The notes under the pieces are model-generated. The model saw only the letters and a program-made list of their open reading frames with translations, made no database searches and was not told the origin of the DNA. Both the position numbers and the translations under genes were made by a program. From Termitomyces sp. T153 (lineage: Eukaryota; Basidiomycota; Agaricomycetes; Agaricales; Lyophyllaceae), in the NCBI GenBank assembly GCA_018296165.2, contig JACKQL020000010.1, positions 248,001 through 312,000 of the forward strand: a stretch of 64,000 nucleotides of DNA, given 5' to 3'. Every line of letters begins with the position of its first letter. The stretch's first letter is position 1. Below are positions 12,610 through 24,103 of the stretch, in pieces.

Positions 12610-15280
12610 CTGACTTTTCTTGCTGCACCCTAAATAGTGTGCAGCAGTTTTAATGCTGCTCTCATAGGCTTTGGTCTCCAAGACAAACTCCTCAACTGTA
12701 TTTACTTTGGAAGCCAGTCTGCTATTGTGTATTAAAGCCACAAGAATGTCAGAGAGTATTCCCTCCAAGAACTACTTACAAATAGTAAATTTGTTGGGAA
12801 AGATGGCCATGTTTTGAGCATGATCAAGCAAGGCATAATAGAAGCCTTGCACCCCTTCTTTGACTGCATACACCACATTGCAGAATGTATCACATGCATC
12901 CTGCATTGTTGAAGGTTGTACAAATTGGTTGTACAGTCTGAGGATCACATTCTCAAACCTCCAGTGGGACTGGGCCCTATTGACACATATGACATGTTGT
13001 AGGTACTATTTCAGTGCACTCACAGCTAAGAAGTCCATTAAAATTAGGACTTTCTTGCAATTGTGCCTATCCCCACCATACTGAGCTATAGCATAGAATA
13101 TGCAAATGCTCATCAGCCAGTCTTCAAGTGCACTCACAGCTAAGAAGTCCATTAAAATTAGGACTTTCTTGCAATTGTGCCTATCCCCACCATACTGAGC
13201 TATAGCATAGAATATGCAAATGCTCATCAGCCAGTCTTCAAGTGCACTCACAGCTAAGAAGTCCATTAAAATTAGGACTTTCTTGCAATTGTGCCTATCC
13301 CCACCATACTGAGCTATAGCATAGAATATGCAAATGCTCATCAGCCAGTCTTCAAGTTTACTGAACTTGGCAAATCCTGCATAGGGAGTGATTGTTTTTG
13401 ATGGATCACTCTGCCTGGGCTTGAGTCCTTCTGGTATAGCCAGTTGTACTGCAAGCAACTGTTCCATCACCACCCTCAGACAATTGTGCATTGTTTGGCA
13501 GTGATATTTGTGGGCTTCCTCCACTCCTGGAGTTGCAAAGTGGCCACAATGTTGCAGCAGCATTGAGAACTGCTATGGCTGTCTCTCTAGGAGGACTGTA
13601 GTCCTCCTCCTTCTAGCTCTGCATTCCACACTATCATCCTCACCAAGAAGGCCTTCATCTAGTCCTCCTGGATCCAGTGGACCTCCTCCCAGTAGTGGTA
13701 GTGGTCCACAACCAGATAGAGATGGTCCTCTTCCTGGACCTCCTCCTCCTCCTCCTGGGCCTTGGGGTCTATGGTGTGGCATCAATGGAGGGAACAATAT
13801 AGGATCACTCTCTGGTGATCCCTGTCCTGGGTCTCCTGCACTTACAAGTCTTTCCTCAAACCAGTTTGCAAAAGCATTTGCTCCATGCCCTGTGTTTCTC
13901 TGGGAATCTGCAGGGCTCTAACCAGTCTCAGCATGTCCATCTCTGATAAGGGAGTGAGAATCACACTCCTCCCTCTTAATTGGCCTGGTTTGTTCTGGTG
14001 GAATGTACTCTTCAGGCCATGCATCATAGGTGGTATTCCCTTGAAACACCACCCCTTGATCATCCATGTAGGACTGTCCAAAGTCCTCCATATCCCTGTT
14101 GCAAAATTGCTAGAGAGCAATTTGATCTTCCCATGTCAGCACTCTCCATGTAGACCCACCAGGTCTATGCTGCACCACTAGTTGCTCTACCATAATAACC
14201 AACCCTGCATCAGTAGATGCTAAGTCTGGTACTACAATTGTGCCCAATGTGGCCCATCATTGACAGTCCATTGCAGCCTGTCTAGCCATGTAATTATGCA
14301 GCATTTTGCCAGGTTGTTGCAGTGCTTCCAACAGAGTCAATGCTTTGTTGACTGGGGACAGAGGGGGCACATAAGCTCTCCCAATATATGGAGATGGCAT
14401 TGCAGATGATGTCTGCAACTCCTGCAGCTTCTTGTGTTAGAGGTAATCCATTACCTCCTGTGCTAAAAACTGCATGTAAATGTCCATATATTTCACTGAA
14501 TCAGTTGGGATAATATTGTCTCCCAACAATCTTTGAATCACAATGTGCTTAGCTACTCTTGCAGCTAAACATTGCTGAGTTGAGGTCTTAGGAACCTCAA
14601 CATGGCTCTGCCAGAATGCCATCACCCTTCAATGAAGGATGTCATCTGGATGAGCCTCACCATCTGTATCAGAGGTGTCTACAACATTATCTGGTATTGT
14701 CTTGATGAACACAGCTGGGGCTGTTAATTGCATACCCAGCACTGGTTTAGCTTGTGATCTTACAGACCCACAAGCCCTGTATGAAGAATCTTCTCCACTC
14801 CTCAGCAATGTTCCCACCATTGAGCAGTCAATCTGATCTCCTGTGGCAATTGGAAAGAATCAGAGTCCTTCCAGCCTCAGTGCTGTGGGCACATACAAAG
14901 GGGTTTTCCTCTTGTCTGCTGATGCCACTGCACCTCCTAGCTTCATTGCCAGATACAGTTGAGTAGAGGGCCCTTGCAAGCCCTCCACTGAAATGCCCTC
15001 CCAACCACCTGCAGGTGGTCATACCAGAGTAACTGCTGGCAGTCCTCCTGGCATCACAGCACTCTCCCTGCTCCCATCATGGTGTGACATGGCAAACTCT
15101 GATGTCCCATGTGGATCACTCTTCAATGCTCCATCAAACTCTGTCTTGGACCTAGGCCTGAGCACCCATTGTGGAAGGTGCACATCAAAAATTTTAACAT
15201 GCCAATCATGTCTAGTGGTGGTGAACTTCTTTTACAGAAGTTTGAGTTTTCTTCTTGCAAATGAGTTATTGCTTGTTTGA
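12610..15280 (-). pseudogene. Gypsy B gag, broken, with internal triplication
   Basis: Reading down from about 15280, the N-terminal half is a low-similarity gag region, repeated as a second copy at 57638-56702. A Pro/Gly-rich hinge lies at about 13797-13690 (PGGGGGGPGRGPSL). The core follows from 13563 (RQSDPSKTITPYAGFAKF). A 38-residue block including EDWLMSICIFYAIAQYGGDR is present three times (13355-13014), where related proteins have one. After that it reads VILRLYNQFVQPSTMQDA and on to the zinc knuckle. Many stops (TGA, TAG) interrupt it. Gag forms the particle shell and binds element RNA. Confidence 0.75.
13014..13355 (-). repeat. Three tandem 114 bp units inside gag
   Basis: Three head-to-tail copies start at 13014, 13128 and 13242 (gtgcactcacagctaagaag). 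The period is exactly 114 bp, so the frame is kept and 38 residues are triplicated. The copies look identical, although the surrounding gag is heavily decayed, so the expansion is recent (or an assembly artefact). Confidence 0.9.
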
Positions 15281-15290
15281 CTGAAAAAAA

Positions 15291-15467
15291 TGTAACATTT
15301 CCATTATGGGGTGCACAGCTTATGGTTCACATAACATAAGTCAAAACCAGTCAATAGTTCTGTCTACAAAGTATAAAGTAAGGCACTGCCTTATGTAAGT
15401 AATAGTATAATACTTTTAGGAATAGCATCACATGATGCTATCAGTGTAATTAAATATAAATAGGTAA
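15291..15467 (-). repeat. LTR B remnant (5' LTR of gypsy B)
   Basis: On the minus strand it ends ATGTTACA just upstream of gag. It contains the family's GGCAGTGCCTTACTT segment, CTTTGTAGACAGAAC, and the palindrome TAGCATCACATGATGCTA (about 15423-15440). Other copies lie at 54961-55162 (+), 55329-55547 (+) and 57753-57978 (-), about 200-226 bp. Here the LTR start is missing: the Helitron end begins at 15468. Confidence 0.8.
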
Positions 15468-15944
15468 TCTATAATATATGGGACGACTCCTGGGAAAGTG
15501 GCTGTGCGCTCAATATATGTGACGACTTTGGATTGTGCTGACTAAAATTTGTCAGCTGCTGACCAAGAACCTTCCTTTTTGGGCAGCTTGGCTATTTTTC
15601 GCACTTGGAACAGATTTTTTCCAAAAAAAATTATAGTATACAACTTTACTGAATATACACTATCTTTTGACCATGTGTAAAACATGCCAAATAGCCTGCA
15701 CGTGTGAAACAGGCCAAACGCGATTTAGTGGACACTGTTTTTCACGCCTCGCGCGTTTTTTGACACAACATGACCAAACAATGGGCATTTCCGAGGTTGT
15801 GGAAAGGAGGCCACACGACAAAGTATGTTTCGTCACATCTATTGATTGATTGATGTTGACTAACAAGCTTATTAGTAACTCCTTAACCACATTGAGCTAT
15901 TGATATATCAAATATCTCATCATGCAAGTCAATTTTAATGGTTT

Positions 15945-16337
15945 TTGACTATTAAAATGCTTAACAATGGATGTTTCAGGCAACCACCTACTACTCCTGA
16001 AAGCCAAAGGCAACAAGCTAGGATTCAGAGGAGACTTGAACAGTTACAAATGACAGATCCTGACAATCGTCAAGCAAATAGAAACAATAGATCTTTGGAA
16101 CAGATCAATACTGTGGTTGTTCCACCACTTCAATTTGGGCCTGGGGGTATCAATCAATCTATGGGAACTGGGGGTTTGAGACCTATAGCCACTGCTTCTG
16201 GCTCTTTGGGAAGACCTATTAGGCAAGCAGCTGCTGCTGCTGATCCATTTTTTATGGTCATTCCAGAAACTGTTTTGCCTGAAGGGTGGGATGCTCCTTT
16301 GCAGAAACTATTGCATCCTTCTTCAGGCTTTCTCTGA
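15945..16337 (+). pseudogene. N-terminal fragment of the Helitron ORF
   Basis: A 130-codon frame matches the start of the long ORF of Helitron 2: TTPESQRQQARIQRRLEQLQ, SLEQINTVVVPPLQ, GRPIRQ and VIPETVLPEGWDAPLQ. It then stops after a few unrelated codons at the deletion point. The basic Gln/Arg-rich start and the VIPETVLPEGWDAPLQ motif have no function I can name. It lacks all enzymatic domains. Confidence 0.7.
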
Positions 16338-16735
16338 GCATTGAGTAGCTTTCTCTTCTTTTGGGTGGGTTTTCTTTTCTTTGCTTAATTGTCCAATGGC
16401 TGATTTTGGTGGTTGTTTCTATATTAAAGCTGAATGTAACTTTTATGGACTAATCATGGCTGAGATCAGACTTCACTACATTCTTCATTAGGCTCCCTTT
16501 CTGAGTGTTCAGTAGCTTTGCAGGTATGCTTTTTTTATATTTGTCTGAGAACTAATTCAAGTATTATCCATTTTCTTTTTTAAACAGTTACTGGCTTTCT
16601 GCTTTTAAGGTAGATCTCTTTCAAACACCAAATTGCTAACCTCTGTGAATTTCAGCACCTAATGTATATGGGTTGATAGTGTAGTATAAATATTCTCAGT
16701 AGTTCTGGAACTTAGCATTGAGTTTGAAATACAAG

Positions 16736-17390
16736 GACCTAACCAAATAAAATGAGGTTGGATCTGGGACTTAGCATTGAGTAGAATATAATGAAGTGAG
16801 GTTGGATCTGGGACTTAGCATTGAGTAGAATATAATGAAGTGAGGTTGGATCTGGGACTTAGCATTGAGTAGAATATAATGAAGTGAGGTTGTGTCTGGG
16901 ATTTAGCATTGAGTTGACAAAATACAAAGACCTAACCGAATGAAGTGAGGTTGGGTCTGGAACTTAGCATTGAGTTGACAAAATACAAAGACCTAACTGA
17001 ATGAAGTGAGGTTGGGTCTGGAACTTAGCATTGAGTTTGAAATACAAGGACCTAACCGAATGAAGTGAGGTTGGGTCTGGGAATTAGCATTAAGTTTGAA
17101 ATACAAGGACCTAACCGAACGAAGTGAGGTTGGGTCTGGGATGAAGCATTAAGTTTGAATTACAAGGACCTAACCGAACGAAGTGAGGTTGGGTCTGGGA
17201 TGAAGCATTAAGTTTGAATTACAAGGACCTAACCGAACGAAGTGAGGTTGGGTCTAGGATGAAGCATTAAGTTTGAATTACAAGGACCTAACCAAACGAA
17301 GTGAGGTTGGGTCTAAGATGAAGCATTAAGTTTGAATTACAAGGACCTAACCGAACGAAGTGAGGTTGGGTCTGGGATGAAGCAAGAGCT
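16736..17390 (+). repeat. 59 bp minisatellite in the Helitron 1 tail
   Basis: About eleven units, with consensus pieces gacctaaccgaacgaagtga, ggttgggtctgggatgaagc and attaagtttgaattacaag (59 bp). The last five units (about 17100-17390) are nearly identical; the first ones are diverged and some are shortened. Within each unit GACCTAACC and GGTTGGGTC are inverted and could pair with one G-T wobble. The same array ends Helitron 2 (23697-24044). Confidence 0.9.
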
Positions 17391-17395
17391 ACAGG

Positions 17396-17414
17396 CCCGT
17401 GCCGAAGGCACGGG
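17396..17414 (+). other. Helitron 3' terminal hairpin
   Basis: CCCGTGCC-gaa-GGCACGGG forms a perfect 8 bp stem with a 3 nt loop, 10 bp before the end at 17424. A 3' hairpin close to the terminus is the replication-termination signal of Helitrons. The copy in Helitron 2 is cut after its first arm (24051-24059). Confidence 0.85.
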
Positions 17415-17985
17415 GCATATCTCATCTATAATATATGGGACAACTCCTGGAAAAGTGGCTGTGCCTATGCAACAACTTTTCTGCTGAGTAAGGCAGACCA
17501 AGAACCTTCCTTTTTGGGTAACTTGGCTGTTTTTTGCACTTGGAACAGGTTTCTTCTCAGAAAAAATTACAGTAGACAGCTTTAATACATATATACAATC
17601 TTTTGACTATGTTTGAAACATGCCAGATAGCCTGCAGGTGTCAAAAAGGCCAATTGCAATTTAGTGGACACTGTTTTTCATGCCTTGCATGTTTTTTGAC
17701 ACAACATGACCAAATAATGGACATTTCTGAGGTTGTGGAAAGGAGGCCACACAACAAAGTATGTTTGGTCACATCTATTGATTGATTGATCTTGACTAAC
17801 AAGCTTATTAGTAAATCCTTAACCACACTGAGCAATTGATATATCAAATATCTCATTATGCAAGTCAACTTCAATGGGTTTTGACTGTTAAATTGCTTAA
17901 CAATTGATGTATCAGGCAAGCACCTACTACTCCTGAAAGCCAAAGGCAACAAGCTAGGATTCAAAGGAGACTTGAACAGTTACAA

Positions 17986-20900
17986 ATGCCAGATCCTGAT
18001 GATTGTTGTGCAAATAGAAACAATAGATCTTTGGAACAGATCAATACTGTGGTTGTCCCACCACTTCAATTGGGGCCTGGGGGTATGGGAACTGGGGGTA
18101 TGGGAACTGGGGGTTTGAGGCTTAATCACCAATCTATAGCCACCACTTCTGGCTCTTCAGGAAGACCTATTAGACAGCTAGCAGCTGCTGATGATCCATT
18201 TTCTATAGTGATTCCTGAAACTGTTTTGCCTGAAGGGTGGGATGCTCCTTTACAGAATCCTATCTCTAGAATGGTGCCACCTCCACCTGCTCCTATACAG
18301 AGAAGAGGCAATAGACTCAATCAGTCTGCTGTTGCTCAAGCTGCTATGGTCATTCCAGAAACAGTTTTGCCAGAAGGTTGGGATGCTCCTTTGCAGAATC
18401 CCTTACCTAGATTGGTGCCTTTTCTACCTGCTCCTGCACTGAGGAGAGTGAGACCAGATGCTCATAGAGAAATAATGGCAGACCACCAAATTCAACAACA
18501 GCATACACTAGCAGCATTGCATGAGCAGCAAAGGCTGAGACATATTGCTATGGTTGAAGAGCAGGAGAGGCAACAACAAGCTTTGGCCATCTGGCATCAG
18601 GAAAGGCTAAGGGAGGAGGAAAGATTGAGGCAACAGGAACAAGAGGTCAGTCAAACACTCCTTTGAAATGCTACTTTAACTAACAAAGTTCAATAGCATA
18701 TTGATCTGGATCCTCCATAGGCCTTTGAATGCAGCTATGGCTCAAAGGATCTTTCAAGGCTGGGAACAGCAACATGAAGCTGATCTGGAAGAGGATTTCA
18801 ATGATTTAGGTCATCAGAATGATATACCTTCTGAGGATGACTTGAAATATGTTGATCCTGCTCAACATCAACTAGCAGAGCAATTGGATCCTCCCCTTGA
18901 TGATCCATTAGGTCCTCAGGATGACATGTCTTTTGATGATGGCTTGGAACATGTTGATCCTGCTCAACAGAGACCTGCAGAAGACTTGGACCCTGCCCTA
19001 CTCAATGATCCACCACAACCAGAAAATCCTGCTGAAAATATACCAGCAGAAGAACTAGGGCCTCCCCTTGAACTTCCTATTCCATCACAGCTTGGCCCTG
19101 TTCAGCCTATTCCAAGAGGAAGGCAACCTTATTTGATGGCACCACATTACCTTGGTCCTATGACTGTCATATGTCCACACTGCCAAGCCCTACATTTTGA
19201 TGCTGAAAAGCTCACCAGGTCTACCAGAAATAATCCAAAATTTGGCATGTGCTGCTTACAAGGCCAAGTAAATTTTCCCAGGCTTTGAGATGCTCCAGCA
19301 GATTTACTGAACCTGCTCCATGGGCATCATCCACTCTCTGACACTTTTAAAACATCTATCTGTCAATACAATGCGGCCTTTGCATTCACATCTCTGGGAG
19401 TCAAAATTGACTATGCCATTACCAATGCTCCTGGACCATACAGCTTTAGGATCAATGGAGAACTACATTATTTGACAGGTGCCTTGCTTCCTATTGAAGG
19501 CAATCTTCCTGTATATGCACAGCTCTACTTTTATGACCATAATCAGCAATTGGCTTTTTGTCAACAGAACAATATCAGGCTTGATCCTCAGATAATGGCC
19601 TCTTTGCAGAATATGCTTGCTAGAGTCAATCCCTTCATTGGCTTATACAAGCAGGCCAGGCAGATTATAGAAGAAGTTCCAGAAGGCCAACCACAAAGGC
19701 TTTTTGTCAAGCTTACAGCTGATTTTGGAGATCCTTGACACTGTAATGACCCTAATTAACAGGAGGGGGTTGCAGCTGTGATTCCTAGAGATGGCTCAGA
19801 GGAGTGATCAAATCATTGTGATATAGTCTTGCACTTGCATGGAGGTCAATTGAAGCAGATCAGTCACTTGCACCTATATTACACTCCATTGCATTATACC
19901 ATCATCTTTCCCACTGGACAGCCTGGATTTCACATCAACATTCACTCTCATTTTGGACCACAGAATCAACAAAGATCAGCAAAGGTCACTCAAACAGCAT
20001 ATTATGCATATAGGCTGCAGCAAAGAACTTTGGAATTCAATGCACCATTAGTCTGCAGTGGGAGGCTATTTCAACAATATGTTGTGGATGCATGGGCTTC
20101 CACTGAACAAAACAAGTTGAATTGGATTTGACACAATCAGAAGAAGATCAGAGCTGAAGTTTATCAGGGAGTAGTGGATGATGCTGTTGGAGATGAACAA
20201 GTCACCCCACAAAGCCAATGTGTTATCCTCCCATCCTTGCATACTGGAAGTGATCAACAGATGCAGCAATTATTCCAGGACTCTATGGCTATCTGCAGGA
20301 ATTTTGGAAAACCTGACTTCTTCTTGACTATGACTGTCAATCCAAAGTGGTCAGAAATTGAAGAAGCTCTCTTGAAGGAACCTGCAGTCAATGGGAAAAG
20401 GCAAACAGCTGCTGATCAACCTGATATTGTTGCCAGAGTATTTGAACTCAAAAAGAATGCTGTAGTGAAGGAGATTAAGGAAGGTCTCTTTGGCAGCTGT
20501 GTGGCTTATGTTCATACCATTGAATTCCAAAAGAGAGGACTTCCACATATGCACATCTTGATCTTTTTCCATCACCATCACAGGATCAAGGATGCACCTA
20601 ATGTGGATCCAATTGTCTCTGCCCAAATTCCAGATCCAATTGCTCAGCCTGAATTGTATCAGGGATTGGCTTTGTTTGAATCTTGAATTCAGTTACTTAT
20701 CTTTGTTGTCAGGTTGTTACTACCAACATGGTCCATGGTCCATGTGGAGCTGCCAAACTCAATGCTAAGTGCATGGTAGATGGCAAATGTTCCAAGAGAT
20801 ACCCAAAGGAATTCCAAGAGGCTACTCAGTATAGAGATAATGGCTATCCTCAATATGCTAGACCTAACAATGGACACTTCTTTGGAAAGAATGGTCATTG

Positions 20901-23410
20901 TTATGACAATCATGATGTTGTCCCATACAACTCTTATCTCTCAGCCAAGTACAAATGTCACATCAATGTGGAGGTCTGTGCTTTGGTGGAAGCCATCAAG
21001 TACATTTACAAGTACATCTACAAAGGCCATTTTGGAGATTGCTAGAGAGCAGATGGACCAGAGGGATGAAATCAAGGAACACTTGGATGCCAGATACATC
21101 TCTGCACCTGAGGCTTCCTGGCACATCTTTGAATTCAACATGCATGGAGAACATCCCCCTGTATATCAATTACCAGTGCATTTGGAGGGCCAACATGAAG
21201 TCTACTTTCAAGATAATGAGCCTTTGGAGATGGTAGCTGCCAGGCCTAATGCAAACAAGACTGCACTCACTGCTTGGTTTGAAGCCAATGCCAGATTCCC
21301 TAATAACAACACCACTTATCAGAGCTTTCCAACCAATTTTGTCTATGAAGCTTCCAAAAGGACCTGGAAGGAGAGGCAGAGAGGAACAGCTATTGGGAGG
21401 ATGTATGTTGCTTCACCTCAACAGGGAGAAAGGTTCTACCTTAGGATGCTCCTGACAGTTGTGACCAATGCAACATCGGGGGCTGATCTCAGAACAGTCA
21501 ATGGCCACACCTATCCTACTTACAAGGAGGCATGCAAGGCCCTTGGTCTTCTAGAAGATGATGCAGAATGGAGGCAGTGTCTTGCTGAAGCTGCTCCAAT
21601 CCAATCAGGATCAGCTCTCAGACAGCTCTTTTACACTATCCTATTTCACTGTGCTCCTACCACTCCAGAAGCTCTATTGGATGAATTCAGGCACTCCATT
21701 TGTGATGATCTCTGACACAGATTGGAGAATATCTGACAGTACAGGAACAGAGTCTTGACTGATGAAGATGCCTATGACTATGGCCTTCATCTGATCAATG
21801 ACAACCTGAAGAATTTTGGCAAGACTCTTCAAGACTTTCCAAACATGTCAGAACCCCAACAAGTTTGGAATGTGATTCCAGGCAAGTTGGACATTGTATG
21901 AATAGTTGACATTGATACTGCTTAAACAATTTCAGGAAATAAGCTTTTGCAAGAAGAAACAGATTATGATGTTGAGGAGTTGAAGAGAAGGGTGGATGAA
22001 AACAAGGCCAGGTTTAATGGTGAACAACTGGGGGCCTTCAATGAAGTTATGGACTCTGTGGACAACAACTTGGGCAAGATGTCATTCATTCACAGTGCAG
22101 GTGGATGTGGCAAAACATTTGTCTGCAAAACTTTGGCTTCTGCTGTTTAGCCCAATGGAGATGTGGTATTATGTGTAGCATCATCTGGAATTGCTGCCTT
22201 ATTGCTGGAGGGTGGTAGAACTGCACATTCAAGGTTCAAAATCCCCATTACTGCTCTGGATACATCCATTGCCAATATCAAGAAAGGAACTCAGTTATCT
22301 CAACTCCTACTCCAGACCAAAGTTGTCATCTGGGATGAAGTCCCAATGCAACACAAAAATGCCATTGACTCTGTGGATCAAGGGTTCATAGACATCCTGG
22401 AGAAGGATGTTCCTTTTGGTGGAGTGACTATGGTGTTTGGAGGAGATTTTTGGCAAACTCTCCCAGTTATCCAACAAGGACTCAGGCAGCAGATGATTGC
22501 TGCTTCACTCGAAAGGGGAAGACTTTGGGATCAGATTCAAGTCCACTACTTGGTTCAAAATATGTGATTGGATCAGACTCCTGATAACATTGCTCATGCT
22601 GCTTGGTTATTGGATGTTGGTGCTGGAAAAAACCTTGGGCCTGGAGAAACAGTACAACTTCCAGAAACCATGATCTGTGATGACAATTCTGTCACTGGAT
22701 TGATTTCTTCCACTTATCCTCATATTGATCACCATCAAGATGATCAATATTACCTGGACCATACCATTCTTTCTGGCAGGAAGTCTGATGTAGAGGATAT
22801 TAACTCAGAAGTTCTGCAGAAATGTCCAGGAGAAGAGAAAATCCTGTGGAGTGCAGACTCTATCATATCTGATGATGGGAATCCTAATGGCCTTGGATTG
22901 TATCCAATGGAATACCTCAACTCTCTCAGAGCCAGCAGTTTGCCTTTGGCTAAATCAGCTCTGAAGATTAGTGTTCCTGTCATGCTGCTCAGGAATCTGG
23001 ATACAACTAAAGGACTTTGCAATGGGACAAGAATGATTGCCACCCACATCAGCAATAGAGTTCTCAGATGTAGGATCATCAGTGGAGATGCCAAGTTTGC
23101 AGGATCAATTGTTTTGATTCCAAGAATCAACATGGATGTCTCAGAAGAAGATTTGCCAATTCCATTGCACAGGAGACAATTCCCAGTTCAATTGGCCTTT
23201 GCTATGACAATCAACAAGTCTCAGGGTCAATCAGTCAAGCATGTTGGATTGGACCTTCAATCAGGAGTTTTTTTGCATGGCCAACTTTATGTTGCACTCT
23301 CTCAGTGCACATCAGGAGATTGTATCAAAGTCATCTTGGACCCAGAAAATACATCAAGAAAGACTGCAAATATTGTCTATCAGGAAATTCTGAATGGTTT
23401 ACAAATGTAA
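17986..23410 (+). pseudogene. Helitron Rep-helicase gene
   Basis: The protein reads in order through these parts. An N-terminal Gln-rich region has two copies of VIPETVLPEGWDAPLQNP (about 18220-18270 and 18346-18405). A Cys-rich segment follows (VICPHCQALHFDAEK, 19168-19212). The Helitron-like N domain is next (19330-20130). The Rep domain has FFLTMTVNPKWSEI and the HUH motif GLPHMHIL at about 20539-20562, with paired tyrosines in KYIYKYIYKG near 20998-21030. The helicase has Walker A GGCGKT (about 22102), Walker B VIWDEVPM (about 22324), GGDFWQTLPV and the C-terminal INKSQGQS/YVALSQ motifs (23209-23305). Short introns are likely near 18655-18720, 20670-20702 and 21897-21934. TGA replaces Arg in at least six places, so the gene is dead. 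Confidence 0.9.
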
Positions 23411-23696
23411 GTGTGAGTTTTGTTGGATTCAAGCAACAAATTGCTAACTTCTATGAACTTCAGCACCTAATGTCTATAGCTGGACCATGTAGTATAGATA
23501 TTCTTAATAGTTTACAAATGTAAGTGTGACAGTTTAAATAATTGCTTGGTTAGCACTAACTTTTATAATTTTCAGCATCTCTAATATATACCAGTGGACA
23601 TTGTAGTATTTTATTAATAATGTAATATAGATACATGATTGGTTTATACATGAAATCTCAGTGTATTGAATTGTAAGAGAAAAACAACACTTAGTC
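23411..23696 (+). other. Helitron 2 noncoding 3' region
   Basis: AT-rich sequence between the helicase stop and the tail repeats. A segment (acaaatgtaagtgtga) occurs twice, at about 23401 and 23514, followed each time by related text (ttcagcacctaatgtctata, ttcagcatctctaatatata), so a local duplication of about 113 bp is present. No gene is visible. Confidence 0.5.
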
Positions 23697-24044
23697 AACA
23701 AAATACAAAGACCTAACCAAACAAAGTTAGGGTGGGTCTGGAACTTGGCATTGAATTAACAAATACAAAGACCTAAACAAATGAAGTGAGGTTGGGTCTG
23801 GGACTTAGCATTAAGTTTGAAATACAAAAACCTAACCGAACAAAGTGAGGTTGGGTCTGGGACTTAGCATTGAGTCAGAAATACAAAGACCTAACCAAAT
23901 GAAGTTGGGTCTGGGACTTAGCATTGAGTTAGAAATACAAGGATCTAACCAAACAAAGTGAGGTTGGGTCTGGGATGAAGCATTGAGTAGAATATTGAGG
24001 ACCTAACCAAAAGAAGTGAGGTTGGGTCTGGGATGAAGTAAGAG
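23697..24044 (+). repeat. 59 bp minisatellite in the Helitron 2 tail
   Basis: About six diverged units of the same repeat as in Helitron 1 (gacctaaccgaacaaagtga, ggttgggtctgggacttagc). Units differ from each other mainly by C/T and G/A changes, and array length differs from Helitron 1. Confidence 0.85.
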
Positions 24045-24103
24045 CTACGGGCCCGTGCCAATGGATGCTCCATTACAGGTTTAGTGAGGCTGCTGGTGAG
24101 ACT

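Larger units (their letters stand above)
7745..15467 (-). mobile_element. Gypsy family B chromovirus, nearly complete, degenerate
   Basis: A Ty3/gypsy element lies entirely on the minus strand. In order from high to low coordinate it has the LTR remnant (15467-15291), gag (about 15280-12610), zinc knuckle and protease (12507-11497), reverse transcriptase (11408-10129), RNase H (9960-9540), integrase (about 8900-8500) and a chromodomain (about 7920-7745). This domain order defines the family. The 3' LTR is missing, and the 5' LTR is cut where the first Helitron begins at 15468. Frames are broken by many TGA/TAG codons at former CpG sites. Confidence 0.85.
15468..17424 (+). mobile_element. Helitron 1, internally deleted
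   Basis: The element starts TCTATAATATATGGGAC after an A, the Helitron left end (5'-TC after A). The same left end recurs at 17425. It keeps the 5' part of the autonomous element's first exon (15945-16337), then jumps to the 3' subterminal 59 bp repeats (about 16736-17390) and a 3' hairpin (17396-17414) about 10 bp from the end. Rep and helicase are absent, so it is a non-autonomous derivative. Its left part retains many CpG dinucleotides that are TpG or CpA in Helitron 2, so it is younger or less methylated. The right-terminal CTRR is not clean (ends ATCTCA). Confidence 0.8.
17425..24058 (+). mobile_element. Helitron 2, autonomous type, degenerate
   Basis: The element begins TCTATAATATATGGGAC, carries one long broken gene with Rep (HUH) and Pif1-type helicase domains (17986-23410), then 59 bp tail repeats (23697-24044) and the first arm of the 3' hairpin. 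The second arm and end are missing because other DNA joins at 24059. Helitrons move by rolling-circle replication. Numerous TGA codons at CGA positions make this copy non-functional. Confidence 0.9.
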
